64,000 bases of DNA from NCBI GenBank assembly GCA_947500545.1, contig CANMSO010000003.1, forward strand, positions 496,001 to 560,000. The letters run 5' to 3'. The notes under the pieces were generated by a model. That model ran no database searches. It was not told the DNA's origin and worked only from the letters and a program-made list of their open reading frames with translations. Position numbers and translations under genes: made by a program. The stretch's first letter is position 1; each line of letters starts with the position of its first letter. Below are positions 17,671 through 27,203 of this stretch, in pieces. This DNA comes from an uncultured Aquimarina sp. Lineage in GTDB: Bacteria > Bacteroidota > Bacteroidia > Flavobacteriales > Flavobacteriaceae.

Positions 17671-19023
17671 TTACTCAAAAATTAGTGAAAAAGAAGTTTC
17701 TATATGAGGTACAGAATATACTTTCAGGCTTCCACCGTGTATGTGCATTATCTGCTTAGATAAACTCAGACCAATACCTGTACCATCATTTTTGGTAGTA
17801 TAAAAAGGAACGAATATTTGGTCCATAATATCTGGTGGGATTCCTGGGCCATTGTCCCTAATGATGATATATTTTTTGTTCTTTTCGGTAATGCCTGAAA
17901 TAACTTTTAGTTGTGCATTATCAGCGCCTTTTAAAGACTGGATGGCATTCTTTGCAAGGTTAACAAGCACTTGAGTAATTAACTTGTCATCCGCATAGAT
18001 TTCAAGATTTTCTGCCATATTAATTAGTTCGAATGAAATGCTATCAAACCCTTTTTCCTGGCTTGCAAGCATTTTCACTTTTTCCAATAATTGGTCAACT
18101 TTTATTAATGTTTTATCTGGAGTTGGTACATTTAAAAAACTTCGGTATGACTTCACAAAACTCATGAGATCATTTCCTTGGTTTTTAATAACCTCTAATC
18201 CCTTAGCGGTATTATAGATTTTATTTTTATCTATTTGTTCTGCCAATACGATACCCTTTTCATCTTTATAATAACTTAAAATAGATTCAGAAATGGAAGT
18301 TATTGGAGTTACAGAATTCATGATTTCATGAGTTAAAACGCGAATTAATTTTATCCATGAATCTGTTTCTTTTTTGTCTAACTCATTATTTATATCCTGT
18401 ATAGTAATTAAGTTCAGCTTTTCATTATTTAATGCAATTTCATTTGATTTAATAGACAATTGAATGGTTTCTCGTTCATTTGTGAGTTTAAAAAGTTGTC
18501 GCTCAAAAGGTGTAATATTTTTAAATATCTCGTATAAATTTTTGTCAACTTGCGCTAGTTGTTTAATATGGTTTAGGGGTGTATAATTAAGTAAATTTTC
18601 TATTCTGGGATTGGCAAAAAGAATATGTCCTTTCTTATTAAAAGTTAGAATACCTATTTCTGCTTGTTTCAATATTTCCTGATAGTATTGTTCTTGTGCC
18701 TGATTTTTTAAATATACTTCCTGAATCTTACTATTAAACGTATTAAGGCTTTGATTCAATTCATTAAATGAGTCTAAATTCCCTTTTTCGGGAAACCGAA
18801 GAGTAAAATCTTCGTTCTTAATAGAGTTGAAAAAGAATGCTATTTTTCGGTTACTTTGATTTAAATGTTTGATTAAAAGTGATGTTTGTAAAAAAAACAA
18901 TAAAAACAGAAGAGCAGATAAGACATATTGTTCCTTAAAAAAACCGAAAGCCATGATTAGTGCGGTCAATGAAAGAATGACTACTCTCATAATTAATTGC
19001 ACATACAAGTTTTTACTTATCAT
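17671..19023 (-). CDS. Sensor histidine kinase (NtrY-like) of the exporter operon
   Basis: A 450-residue protein with two N-terminal membrane helices (residues ~10-28 and 33-52) and almost no extracytoplasmic loop, a HAMP-like linker (~55-105), a PAS-like domain (GILTFNKKGHILFANPRIENLL, ~124-145), the phosphoacceptor H-box VLTHEIMNSVTPI (His232), and an HATPase with N-box LVNLAKNAIQSL, DNGPGIP and GTGIGLSLSKQIMHIHGG. The short periplasmic loop suggests sensing in or at the membrane, for example through a partner. Its ATG overlaps the response regulator stop by one base. Confidence 0.92.
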   Translation of the reverse strand: MISKNLYVQLIMRVVILSLTALIMAFGFFKEQYVLSALLFLLFFLQTSLLIKHLNQSNRKIAFFFNSIKNEDFTLRFPEKGNLDSFNELNQSLNTFNSKIQEVYLKNQAQEQYYQEILKQAEIGILTFNKKGHILFANPRIENLLNYTPLNHIKQLAQVDKNLYEIFKNITPFERQLFKLTNERETIQLSIKSNEIALNNEKLNLITIQDINNELDKKETDSWIKLIRVLTHEIMNSVTPITSISESILSYYKDEKGIVLAEQIDKNKIYNTAKGLEVIKNQGNDLMSFVKSYRSFLNVPTPDKTLIKVDQLLEKVKMLASQEKGFDSISFELINMAENLEIYADDKLITQVLVNLAKNAIQSLKGADNAQLKVISGITEKNKKYIIIRDNGPGIPPDIMDQIFVPFYTTKNDGTGIGLSLSKQIMHIHGGSLKVYSVPHIETSFSLIFE

Positions 19024-20387
19024 TATTTGTTTAGTTTCTTCATTTTATTATAAAGAGTCTGTCTTGATATACCAAGTTGGTTTGCAGCAGCGCTATAGTT
19101 TCCTTTATGTTGATCAAGAGCCTTGGTAATCATTAAATGCTCCATGTCATCCAACGTTTCTGGTCCAGAGCCAAAGGACAATTCGGCTGTAGTGGTTAAC
19201 AAAAAATCTGTTGGTTTTAATACATTTCCTTCACTTAAAATAACAGCTCTTTCCATGGTGTGTTGTAACTCTCGAACATTACCCGGCCATTGATAGCTTA
19301 GTAACTTTTCTTCGGCAGCATTATTTATTCTTAGAGGTGGTTTGCTGTATTTAGAAGTGAATTTTTTTAGGTAAAAATCTGCCAGTATCAAGATATCGCT
19401 TTCTCTTTCACGAAGGGGTGGAACCTCTAAATGAATCGTATTAATTCTATACAATAAATCTTCTCTAAAAATGCCATCTGCGACCATTTGATTTAAATTG
19501 CAATTGGTTGCACAAATCAGGCGAATATCAACAGGGATATTTTTATTGGCTCCCACTCGGACTATAGTTCTATTTTGAATTGCAGACAATAATTTGGCTT
19601 GGGTTTGTAATGATAAATTCCCAATTTCGTCTAGGAACAAAGTACCTTTATTAGCCGCTTCAAACTTTCCCGCACGATCTTCCTTGGCATCAGTAAATGC
19701 ACCTTTGGTATGCCCAAAAAGTTCACTTTCGAAAAGCGTTTCTGATATCGAACCCATATCAACACCAATAAAAACTTCATCTTTTCTTGAAGACAGGCGA
19801 TGCAATTCGCGAGCAATTAATTCTTTACCAGTACCATTCTCACCTGTAACTAATACATTAACATCAGTCTTTGCTACTTTACTTACTAGATTTAATACCG
19901 ATGTTAGCGCCTTCGAATTTCCGATAATAAAATTACTATCCTGATTAATAACCTGTTTTAAATGGCTTTCTTTCTTTTTTAATTCCTGTACTTCGCTTTG
20001 TGACTTCCTTAGTAAATAAGCAGACTTTATAGTGGCTAGTAACTTTTCGTTATTCCAGGGTTTAAGTATAAAATCTGTGGCTCCTTCTTTCAACGCTTTT
20101 ACAGCTAGATCAATTGCACCATAAGCAGTCATCATTATTACAGAAATATGCGGCGCTTTTTTCTTTATTTCTCTTAGCCAAAATAAGCCCTCATTTCCTG
20201 TATTTACACCGGCAGAAAAGTTCATGTCTAATAAAACAATATCAAATGTATTTAGATCTCCTAGCGATGAAATTTGGTTAGGGCTAGAAATTGTATTTAC
20301 ACTTTTAAATTCAAATTGCAATAGAATTTCTAAGGCACTTAATAAGCTTTTATTATCATCAATAACTAAGATTTTGCCATCCTGCAT
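19023..20387 (-). CDS. Sigma-54-dependent response regulator (NtrC family)
   Basis: The ATG at 20387 gives 454 residues beginning MQDGKILVIDDNKS, a receiver domain start; the longer GTG frame from 20465 adds 26 unrelated residues. The phosphoacceptor is D54 (VLLDMNF). The AAA+ domain has Walker A GENGTGKE, the sigma-54-contact loop as GAFTDA (the canonical form is GAFTGA), Walker B GTLFLDEIGNLS and the Arg-finger region FREDLLYRI. A Fis-type HTH closes it (NYSAAANQLGISRQTLYNKMKKL). It is expected to activate the divergent TolC-adaptor-ABC operon with sigma-54 polymerase. Confidence 0.94.
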   Translation of the reverse strand: MQDGKILVIDDNKSLLSALEILLQFEFKSVNTISSPNQISSLGDLNTFDIVLLDMNFSAGVNTGNEGLFWLREIKKKAPHISVIMMTAYGAIDLAVKALKEGATDFILKPWNNEKLLATIKSAYLLRKSQSEVQELKKKESHLKQVINQDSNFIIGNSKALTSVLNLVSKVAKTDVNVLVTGENGTGKELIARELHRLSSRKDEVFIGVDMGSISETLFESELFGHTKGAFTDAKEDRAGKFEAANKGTLFLDEIGNLSLQTQAKLLSAIQNRTIVRVGANKNIPVDIRLICATNCNLNQMVADGIFREDLLYRINTIHLEVPPLRERESDILILADFYLKKFTSKYSKPPLRINNAAEEKLLSYQWPGNVRELQHTMERAVILSEGNVLKPTDFLLTTTAELSFGSGPETLDDMEHLMITKALDQHKGNYSAAANQLGISRQTLYNKMKKLNK

Positions 20388-20469
20388 GGTATAATTTTTC
20401 AATTCGTTCAATAAAACTACAAATCCTAAAGGATATCTCAATAAGGGTGTAAAATTATTTGACACTATT

Positions 20470-20486
20470 TGTATAAATATTTTACA
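20470..20486. promoter_or_regulatory. Candidate upstream activator site (dyad)
   Basis: TGTATAAATATTTTACA matches its own reverse complement at 15 of 17 positions. It lies about 70 bp upstream of the -24-like element at 20549, the spacing expected of an NtrC-type enhancer. A separate 9-bp inverted pair (20467-20475 and 20503-20511) overlaps it. In such AT-rich DNA, chance dyads are common, so this is a candidate only. Confidence 0.35.
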
Positions 20487-20548
20487 ACTTTATCGTTTTA
20501 AATATACAAATGTGAATATAAAATATTGATAATCAATTTATTGTGATT

Positions 20549-20565
20549 TTGGCATGCGATTAGAA
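20549..20565 (+). promoter_or_regulatory. Candidate sigma-54 (-24/-12) promoter of the exporter operon
   Basis: TTGGCATGCGATTAGAA has the -24 GG (20551-20552) of the TTGGCAY consensus. The -12 element would be GA in place of GC, exactly 10 nt after the GG. The start of transcription would be near 20577, about 30 nt before the TolC-like ATG. The imperfect -12 box keeps confidence moderate; the divergent NtrC-type regulator gene supports it. Confidence 0.42.
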
Positions 20566-20605
20566 TAGAGATGATCATCAAAAGTTATTTACTTATTCAT
20601 AAACG

Positions 20606-21958
20606 ATGAATTATAAAAACAACATACTAATCTTTTTATTGACTCTTGTAATGGGGATTACATACTCACAAGAGGTATGGTCATTAGATGATTGTGTAGA
20701 TTATGCAATACAGCATAATCTACAATTAAAAGATTTTAAATATAATCAAGATGCTAATCAAGAATCATATAAACAATCGTTAAGGAGTTTATTACCAAAT
20801 ATTAGTGCATATTCTGACTATACAAAAAACTTTGGTCGGTCCGAAAATCCAAATACTAATGCTTTTGAAAATACAGAATTCGTTTCTAATAATTATAGTT
20901 TGAATGCGGAGATTGATTTGTTTCAAGGCTTTCAAAAAGTGAATACCATAAAAGCTACAAAATTTTTGTACAAGGCCGCAAATGAAGAGGCACTTCAACA
21001 AAAGTATTTATTAGCATTTAGGGTAATGTCTGCTTTTTATGATATTCAGTTTATGGATGGTTTATTAACTATTTCCAAAGAACAAGAAGAAGTCTCACAA
21101 AAAAATTACAATCTTGTTAAAAGACAAGTAGAACTGGGTCAAAAGGCAAAAGCAGATATCTATGAAGCCGAGGCTGCTTTATTAGCAGATCAATTGTTAG
21201 TGACTCAAAATGAGAATAATGTAATTGCTGCCAAACTTGCTTTGATACAAGAAATGAATTTAGAGGATGCGACTACAATCTCTATTTTACCTTCTCCTGT
21301 AGAAATTGATGAAACTGTTTTACATAGCAACAAGGATTCTATTTTTGATAAAGCGAAAAGTTTTGTACCTATTATAAAAGCACAAGAGCTTAGAGCAGAA
21401 GCCGCAAAAAGACAATTGGCTGTTGCAAGAGGTAATTTATATCCTTCTTTGGGGCTCTTTGCTGGTTATAGGTCTAGGTATGTTGATAATGGAGTAGATG
21501 CAGATACAGGAGAATTAATCCCTTTTAATACACAAATCAAGGATAACGCAGCTCAGTTTGTAGGTGTTTCGATAAATATACCTATCAGTAACGGATGGTC
21601 AAATCGTTCACTTGTAAAACAACAAAAAGTCGCTATGATGAGAGCCGAAAATAATTTTGATATTCAGAAACAAGAAATGTATCAGCTTATACAACAACTT
21701 GTGCAACAAGGAAATGCCTTAAAAACAGAATATCAACAAAGCTCACAAAAGATGAAAGCACAAATGCTATCTTTTGAAATAGCACAAAAACGATACGAAA
21801 AAGGATTAATAAATGCGATTGAACTTAATCAGTCGAAAAACTTATTTGCAAATTCACAAAATGAAAACTTGCAAGTGAAATTGCGGTTAAAAGTAAATGA
21901 AAGTACATTAGACTTTTATAAAGGATTACCTGTATTTAATATAAATAGAACACAATAA
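20606..21958 (+). CDS. TolC family outer membrane efflux protein
   Basis: A 450-residue protein with a signal peptide (MNYKNNILIFLLTLVMGITYSQ) and two outer-membrane-efflux (OEP) repeats. The first starts at LDDCVDYAIQHNLQLKDFKYNQ and the second around residues 250-430, with long Gln/Ala/Glu-rich helices (EEALQQKYLLAFRVM; VSQKNYNLVKRQVELGQKAKADIYEAEAAL split across them). TolC-type trimers form the outer-membrane exit duct of tripartite exporters. It is the first gene of the operon, 1 bp before the adaptor gene, under the divergent two-component system. Confidence 0.93.
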   Translation: MNYKNNILIFLLTLVMGITYSQEVWSLDDCVDYAIQHNLQLKDFKYNQDANQESYKQSLRSLLPNISAYSDYTKNFGRSENPNTNAFENTEFVSNNYSLNAEIDLFQGFQKVNTIKATKFLYKAANEEALQQKYLLAFRVMSAFYDIQFMDGLLTISKEQEEVSQKNYNLVKRQVELGQKAKADIYEAEAALLADQLLVTQNENNVIAAKLALIQEMNLEDATTISILPSPVEIDETVLHSNKDSIFDKAKSFVPIIKAQELRAEAAKRQLAVARGNLYPSLGLFAGYRSRYVDNGVDADTGELIPFNTQIKDNAAQFVGVSINIPISNGWSNRSLVKQQKVAMMRAENNFDIQKQEMYQLIQQLVQQGNALKTEYQQSSQKMKAQMLSFEIAQKRYEKGLINAIELNQSKNLFANSQNENLQVKLRLKVNESTLDFYKGLPVFNINRTQ

Positions 21959-21959
21959 A

Positions 21960-23210
21960 ATGGATATAAAAATTGAAAAGAAAAAGGGATTAAGACCTAA
22001 ACATTATGGATATGTGGTTATAGGCTTAATATTGCTTTTTATGGGATGGAAGATTGCCTTTGGTAATTCAGCATCCACTTTTAGAACAGAAAGAGAAAAG
22101 CTGTCTATTGCTGAAGTTTCTTTCGGAAAATTTGATGATTATATCACCATTAATGGAAACGTAGCACCAATAAGCACCATATATATGGATGCCTATGAGG
22201 GAGGACGTGTAACCGAAAAACTTATTGAAGAAGGAGCCATGGTAAAAAAAGGCGATGTAATATTGAGATTAGAAAACAGAGCGCTTTACGAACAGATATT
22301 AGCAAGCGAGAATAACCTGGCATTAAAACAAAACGATTTACGATCGACCAAACTTACTTTTGATTCTAGACAAGTAGAAGGAAGCAAGGATCTTGTAAAT
22401 TCACAATACGAATTGCAAAAATTGAAGAGAAATTATGAACAGAACAAAGCGTTATTTGATGATGAATTAATTTCTAAAGAAGAGTATTTGACCTCTAAAG
22501 AAAATTATGAACTTTCTCAAAAGCAATACGAGATCATAAAACTACAAACAGAACAGGATAAGGTGCTACGTAATACTTCTTTGAGTGATCTGGATGATGA
22601 TTTAGCCAGAATGAAAAAAACATTGTCAATGGTGTATGAACGTATAGATCATTTAAACGTAAGAGCTCCTGCAGATGGGCAATTAGGGTTTTTGGATGCA
22701 GAAATAGGCCAGAATATAAGGCAAGGACAACGAATAGGCCAGATTAATGTATTAACAGATTATAAAATTGAAGCTTCTATTGATGAGCATTATATTGATA
22801 GAGTAAAAAGAGATCTTACCGCGGTTCTTGATCGTAATGGAACAGAGTATACATTGCGTTTGCGTAAAGTGTATCCAGAAGTACGTAACGGAAAGTTTAA
22901 AGTAGACCTTGTTTTTGTAGATAAAAAACCAGAAACCATTCGATCCGGACAAAGTTATAATATCAAACTTCAGTTAGGACAATCAAATGATGCATTATTA
23001 TTACCCAGAGGTAGTTTTTTCCAGAGCACAGGAGGTCAATGGATTTTTGTATTAGATGTATCTGGTGATATAGCCTGGAAAAGACCAATTCGTATAGGAA
23101 AACAAAACTCTAGATACTATGAGCTATTAGAAGGATTAGAAGCTGGAGAACAGGTGATCACCTCAAACTATGATAGTTTTGGAGATGCAGAAAAAATTAT
23201 ATTGAAATAA
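21960..23210 (+). CDS. HlyD/MacA-type periplasmic adaptor
   Basis: A 416-residue protein with a short cytoplasmic Lys-rich tip, one membrane helix (residues ~17-34), a lipoyl/biotinyl half-motif (YEGGRVTEKLIEEGAMVKKGDVILRL, ~75-100), a long coiled-coil hairpin (~105-220), the second lipoyl half (LNVRAPADGQLGFLDAEIGQNIRQGQ) and beta-barrel domains to the C-terminus. The layout is that of MacA-like membrane-fusion proteins that link a MacB-type permease with TolC. It starts 1 bp after the TolC-like stop, and is the only adaptor gene for eight downstream permeases. Confidence 0.92.
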   Translation: MDIKIEKKKGLRPKHYGYVVIGLILLFMGWKIAFGNSASTFRTEREKLSIAEVSFGKFDDYITINGNVAPISTIYMDAYEGGRVTEKLIEEGAMVKKGDVILRLENRALYEQILASENNLALKQNDLRSTKLTFDSRQVEGSKDLVNSQYELQKLKRNYEQNKALFDDELISKEEYLTSKENYELSQKQYEIIKLQTEQDKVLRNTSLSDLDDDLARMKKTLSMVYERIDHLNVRAPADGQLGFLDAEIGQNIRQGQRIGQINVLTDYKIEASIDEHYIDRVKRDLTAVLDRNGTEYTLRLRKVYPEVRNGKFKVDLVFVDKKPETIRSGQSYNIKLQLGQSNDALLLPRGSFFQSTGGQWIFVLDVSGDIAWKRPIRIGKQNSRYYELLEGLEAGEQVITSNYDSFGDAEKIILK

Positions 23211-23271
23211 ATCGATAAACTGTTACATCAAGCGAAGGCGAGATGTAATATAAAAATAAAACAATCAAAAA

Positions 23272-23967
23272 ATGATAGAGATAGAAAACTTAAAGAAGAG
23301 TTTTAGAACTGAAGAAGTTGAAACCCTGGCGCTAAATAGTGTAAACCTAACAGTAGAAGAAGGAGAGTTTGTTGCTATTATGGGACCTTCTGGTTGTGGT
23401 AAATCTACCTTGCTTAACATTATTGGTATGTTGGATAATCCTAACGAAGGTCACTATCACTTTAATGGTCAAGAAGTAGGCGGTTTAAAAGAAAATCAAC
23501 GTACCAAAATTAGAAAAGGAAATCTTGGATTTGTTTTCCAGAGTTTTAACCTGATCGATGAACTTACTGTTTTCGAAAATGTAGAGCTACCTCTGATTTA
23601 TCTTAATATGAAAAAGAACGAACGTGAACAAAAAGTAAGACAGGTACTTGAGCGAATGAAAATTGCACATCGCGAGAAACATTTCCCACAACAATTGTCT
23701 GGAGGACAACAGCAACGTGTAGCTATTGCAAGAGCGGTAGTAACCAATGCCAAATTGATTTTGGCTGATGAGCCAACAGGTAACCTGGATTCTAAAAATG
23801 GTATTGAGGTAATGAACCTGCTTACAGAATTAAATCAAGAAGGAACCACAATTGTTATGGTAACACACTCTGATAGAGACTCACATTACGCACACAGAAT
23901 CATTAATCTTTTTGATGGGCAAATTGTAACAGAAAGTCAAAATAAACCCTTCGAGGTTAATATATAA
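23272..23967 (+). CDS. MacB/LolD-type ABC ATPase (canonical)
   Basis: A 231-residue nucleotide-binding subunit: Walker A GPSGCGKST, Q-loop VFQSFNLIDELTV, signature LSGGQQQRVAIARA, Walker B LILADEP, D-loop GNLDS, and H-switch VTHS. The closest families are MacB and LolD ATPases, which couple to FtsX-type permeases by mechanotransmission instead of moving substrate through the membrane. It follows the adaptor gene by 61 bp. It has every catalytic motif, unlike the second ATPase at the far end of the operon. Confidence 0.95.
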   Translation: MIEIENLKKSFRTEEVETLALNSVNLTVEEGEFVAIMGPSGCGKSTLLNIIGMLDNPNEGHYHFNGQEVGGLKENQRTKIRKGNLGFVFQSFNLIDELTVFENVELPLIYLNMKKNEREQKVRQVLERMKIAHREKHFPQQLSGGQQQRVAIARAVVTNAKLILADEPTGNLDSKNGIEVMNLLTELNQEGTTIVMVTHSDRDSHYAHRIINLFDGQIVTESQNKPFEVNI

Positions 23968-23999
23968 ATCACATTTTATAACTCACTAAAATTAAACTC

Positions 24000-24752
24000 A
24001 TGGCAAAAGTATCTTCATACCTAGTAGCATTCATAATTTCATTACTAACTACAATAATGAGTTATGGACAATCAAAGACCGTAGCCGTAGATCATTTTGA
24101 TAAAGTGATCATAAGTCCACATATTCAAGTGACTTTTGAAGCAGGCGATAGTGAAGGCGTTACTATCAAAAATGCCTATTTACCAGAGGAAAAAATTAAT
24201 ATCGAAGTCGTAGGAAAGACACTTCGAATCTATCTGGATGGAGCCAAAATGGTTACTAAACAGGAAAAATACAGTGATAATGGATGGAAAGGTAAAAGAT
24301 CAATTTATAAAGGAACCCAGGTTGTAGCCAAAGTTACCTATAGGGACATAAAAGAACTTTCTATTCGAGGCGAAGAAGAAATTATATGTAAGAGTACAAT
24401 AGAAAGAGATGATTTCAAATTGAAAATATACGGAGAGTCCAGAATGACAATGAATTCAATAAAACTAAATTCATTAGATGTAGCTATTTACGGAGAAAGC
24501 TATTTAGAGATCAAAGAAGGAACAGTAGATAATCAGAAATATACAGTTTACGGTGAAGGACATGTAAATACATTAGGATTGGCTAATGAGAATACCAGGA
24601 TCACTGCTTTTGGAGAAGGAAACTTTAGAATTAGTGTTTCAGATAAGTTAAAAGTCACAGCCTATGGTGAAGCAATTGTAGCATATAATGGAAACCCAAC
24701 AATTGGCAAGGGTATAATTATAGGAAAAGCAAGGATTAAAAAAATGAATTAA
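24000..24752 (+). CDS. GIN-domain (DUF2807) beta-solenoid protein, secreted
   Basis: A 250-residue protein with a signal peptide (MAKVSSYLVAFIISLLTTIMSYGQ). After it comes a head segment DHFDKVIISPHIQVTFEAGD typical of GIN/DUF2807 proteins, and a ladder of at least six turns marked by aromatic-G-E or R-G-E: IRGEEEI, IYGESRM, IYGESYL, VYGEGHV, AFGEGNF, AYGEAIV. This predicts a right-handed beta-helix acting in the periplasm or at the cell surface. GIN proteins have no established biochemistry. It sits between the canonical ATPase and the first permease, so it is likely a partner of the exporter. Confidence 0.85.
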   Translation: MAKVSSYLVAFIISLLTTIMSYGQSKTVAVDHFDKVIISPHIQVTFEAGDSEGVTIKNAYLPEEKINIEVVGKTLRIYLDGAKMVTKQEKYSDNGWKGKRSIYKGTQVVAKVTYRDIKELSIRGEEEIICKSTIERDDFKLKIYGESRMTMNSIKLNSLDVAIYGESYLEIKEGTVDNQKYTVYGEGHVNTLGLANENTRITAFGEGNFRISVSDKLKVTAYGEAIVAYNGNPTIGKGIIIGKARIKKMN

Positions 24753-24795
24753 AGACATCAATCAATCTCAGTTCATCATTTAAAAACGAACAGTT

Positions 24796-27180
24796 ATGTT
24801 TAAAAATCATCTAAAAATAGCCTGGAGAAATCTTCGAAAAAGAAAGGCCTTTGCCATAATCAATATTCTAGGGTTAGCCCTAGGTTTTGGTTGTGGGATT
24901 TTGATATTTCTATTTATAAATCATCACATTCAATTCGATAATTTTCATCAAAATTCGGAAAGAATTTATAGAGTGGTTACTGAAGAACATAGAGATCAGG
25001 TAGAATTCGAAACAGCTGTACCTCCTGGTTTTGCAAAAGGTTTCAGAACAGACTATGATTATGCAGAAAAAGTGTCTAACGTTTACCTTAGAGATGATTG
25101 GCAGATCAATGGTACAGATAGTAATGCTTCAAAACGATTTAGAGAAGATGTTGCATTTTCCGAACCTGAATTTTTCGAAATATTCAATTTTCCGCTCCAA
25201 GAAGAATTAAGTGGTCGTAGTTTGGTAGAACCCAACACAGCATATGTTACTCAGAACTTTGCAAAAAGAATGTTTGGAGCAGAAAATGCACTGGGAAAAA
25301 ACTTCATTTTAGAAAATAATGAAACGATCCAAATCATAGGAATACTTAAAGATTTTCCTAAAAACACGATGATAAAAAGAGAAGTGTTTTTGTCATTTAA
25401 GACCGTTAAAAGTTATGATGATTTTATATCTGGAGAAACCTGGAACGGGATTAATGGTAGTTTAAGATGTTTTACTTTACTTCATCCTAATCAGAATATT
25501 TCGAATATCGAAAAGACACTAATCGGATTGGTAACAAAACATCGTCCTGATAGTAAAAATGTACATCGATATAAACTTCAAGCTCTGGGTGATATTCATT
25601 TTGATAGCAGGTATGATGGGATCAATGTAAGCTTATTATGGATTTTTGGTTTGATAGGAGTATTTCTTATTGCAGTTGCGTGCATTAACTTTGTTAATAT
25701 TTCTACGGCGCAAGCTATGTCTCGTTCCAAAGAAATTGGGATTAGAAAAGTCTTGGGGGGTGTGAAGCAACATCTTTTTTGGCAGTTCATCTCGGAAACC
25801 TTTATTATTAGCTTTTTTGCAATGATTATAGGTATTGTCATTGCAGTATTGTCATTGCCGTATTTTAATTCATTTTTTGAATTAAACTTATCAGTAAACG
25901 AACTCTTTAGTGTTAAGATTATCAGTTTTGTATTTGTGCTATTGCTTTGTGTTTCACTTTTTTCGGGAAGTTATCCAGGGATTTTGTTAGCTCGAATTCT
26001 ACCAACACTCGCATTAAAGGGAAAACTAACTCAGAAAGATACAGGAGGGAAACTAACTCGTAAAGTTCTTGTCACTACACAATTCGTGATTTCTATTGTA
26101 TTGATCGCTGCAACGGTAATTATTGGTAGACAAATCAGCTATGCTGTAAATACTGATTTGGGTTTTGAAAAAGACGCTATTGTAATGGTCGATATCCCTG
26201 AAGATCTTGAACATATAAAAATAGAAGGACTTAAAGAACGTATTTCTCAATTAAGCGGAGTAGAAAACATCACTGCCTGTTTGGGGAGCCCTGGAGCGGC
26301 CTACAACAATTGGGGAACGGGAGTAAAATATTCTAATCGTCCAGAATATGAAGAATTTTCGATTTCAGCCAAAATAGCCGATGAGGATTATATCAATACT
26401 TTTGGTTTGAAACTGGTTGCCGGGCGTAATTTTTACGTTTCGGATTCTATTACCGAAGTAGTCGTAAACGAAAAACTTGCACAAAAATTGGGTCTTGCTT
26501 CGTCAGAGGAATTGATTGGTAAAAAAGTAGAACTGAATGGCGGATATATTAAAGCATCAATTGTAGGCGTACTAGCTGATTTTCATGACCAAAATTTTCA
26601 TAATGACATCACCCCAATTTTTATTGCACCCCAAACCAATGCATATCATGAATTAGCGGTTAAGATTAACGGAAAAAATGCGCGTACAACCTTGGATGGA
26701 ATTGAAAAACGGTGGAAAGAAGTATTTCCAAAATACATCTACGAGTTTAATTTTCTGGATGAGCGTGTGGCGGAACAGTATGCTGAAGAACAACGTTTAT
26801 TATCGCTGTCAAGATTATTTTCGGGCTTAGCCATTTTCATTAGTTGTCTTGGGCTTTATGGACTAATCTCATTCTTTGTTGCTCAAAGAACTAAAGAGAT
26901 AGGAATCAGAAAAGTCCTTGGTAGTAATGTGCTAAATATTTTGGTATTGTTTGTACAAGACTTTTTTAAACTTATCATAATTGCAGGTGCAATTGCAACA
27001 CCTTTAGCTTGGTACTTCATGAATAATTGGTTGCAAAATTATCAATATCGAACAGAAATAAGTTGGTGGGTTTTTGCCATGTCAATAGGTGGATTGTTGG
27101 CCATAACTTTAGTTACAATTGGCTATCAGGCAGTAAAGGCCGCAACAGCAAATCCTATAAAAAGTTTGCGAACCGAGTAA
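24796..27180 (+). CDS. MacB/FtsX-type ABC permease 1 of 8
   Basis: A 794-residue permease. The N-terminal KNHLKIAWRNLRKRKAFA cytoplasmic stretch leads into TM1 (~20-42), a large periplasmic MacB_PCD-type domain (~45-275), TM2-4 (~279-405) with the cytoplasmic motif KEIGIRKVLGG (~312), then TM5 (RKVLVTTQFVISIVLIAATVI, ~421-441), a second periplasmic domain (~445-665), and TM6-8 with a second KEIGIRKVLGS (~700). It ends NPIKSLRTE. The two halves look like tandem copies of the 4-TM MacB fold, so one chain could form a pseudo-dimer. The substrate is unknown. The first three permease-permease gaps downstream are exactly 23 bp each. Confidence 0.93.
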   Translation: MFKNHLKIAWRNLRKRKAFAIINILGLALGFGCGILIFLFINHHIQFDNFHQNSERIYRVVTEEHRDQVEFETAVPPGFAKGFRTDYDYAEKVSNVYLRDDWQINGTDSNASKRFREDVAFSEPEFFEIFNFPLQEELSGRSLVEPNTAYVTQNFAKRMFGAENALGKNFILENNETIQIIGILKDFPKNTMIKREVFLSFKTVKSYDDFISGETWNGINGSLRCFTLLHPNQNISNIEKTLIGLVTKHRPDSKNVHRYKLQALGDIHFDSRYDGINVSLLWIFGLIGVFLIAVACINFVNISTAQAMSRSKEIGIRKVLGGVKQHLFWQFISETFIISFFAMIIGIVIAVLSLPYFNSFFELNLSVNELFSVKIISFVFVLLLCVSLFSGSYPGILLARILPTLALKGKLTQKDTGGKLTRKVLVTTQFVISIVLIAATVIIGRQISYAVNTDLGFEKDAIVMVDIPEDLEHIKIEGLKERISQLSGVENITACLGSPGAAYNNWGTGVKYSNRPEYEEFSISAKIADEDYINTFGLKLVAGRNFYVSDSITEVVVNEKLAQKLGLASSEELIGKKVELNGGYIKASIVGVLADFHDQNFHNDITPIFIAPQTNAYHELAVKINGKNARTTLDGIEKRWKEVFPKYIYEFNFLDERVAEQYAEEQRLLSLSRLFSGLAIFISCLGLYGLISFFVAQRTKEIGIRKVLGSNVLNILVLFVQDFFKLIIIAGAIATPLAWYFMNNWLQNYQYRTEISWWVFAMSIGGLLAITLVTIGYQAVKAATANPIKSLRTE

Positions 27181-27203
27181 ATAATCATCAAAAAGTGACA
27201 GTT

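Noticed and set aside
20388..20465. 26-codon GTG-initiated extension of the response regulator
   Set aside because: Receiver domains begin at the MQDGKILVIDD segment; the extension crosses into the divergent control region.
27027..27203. 59-codon upstream extension of permease 2
   Set aside because: It lies entirely in another frame of permease 1 and has no similarity to the conserved permease start; the ATG at 27204 matches the family.
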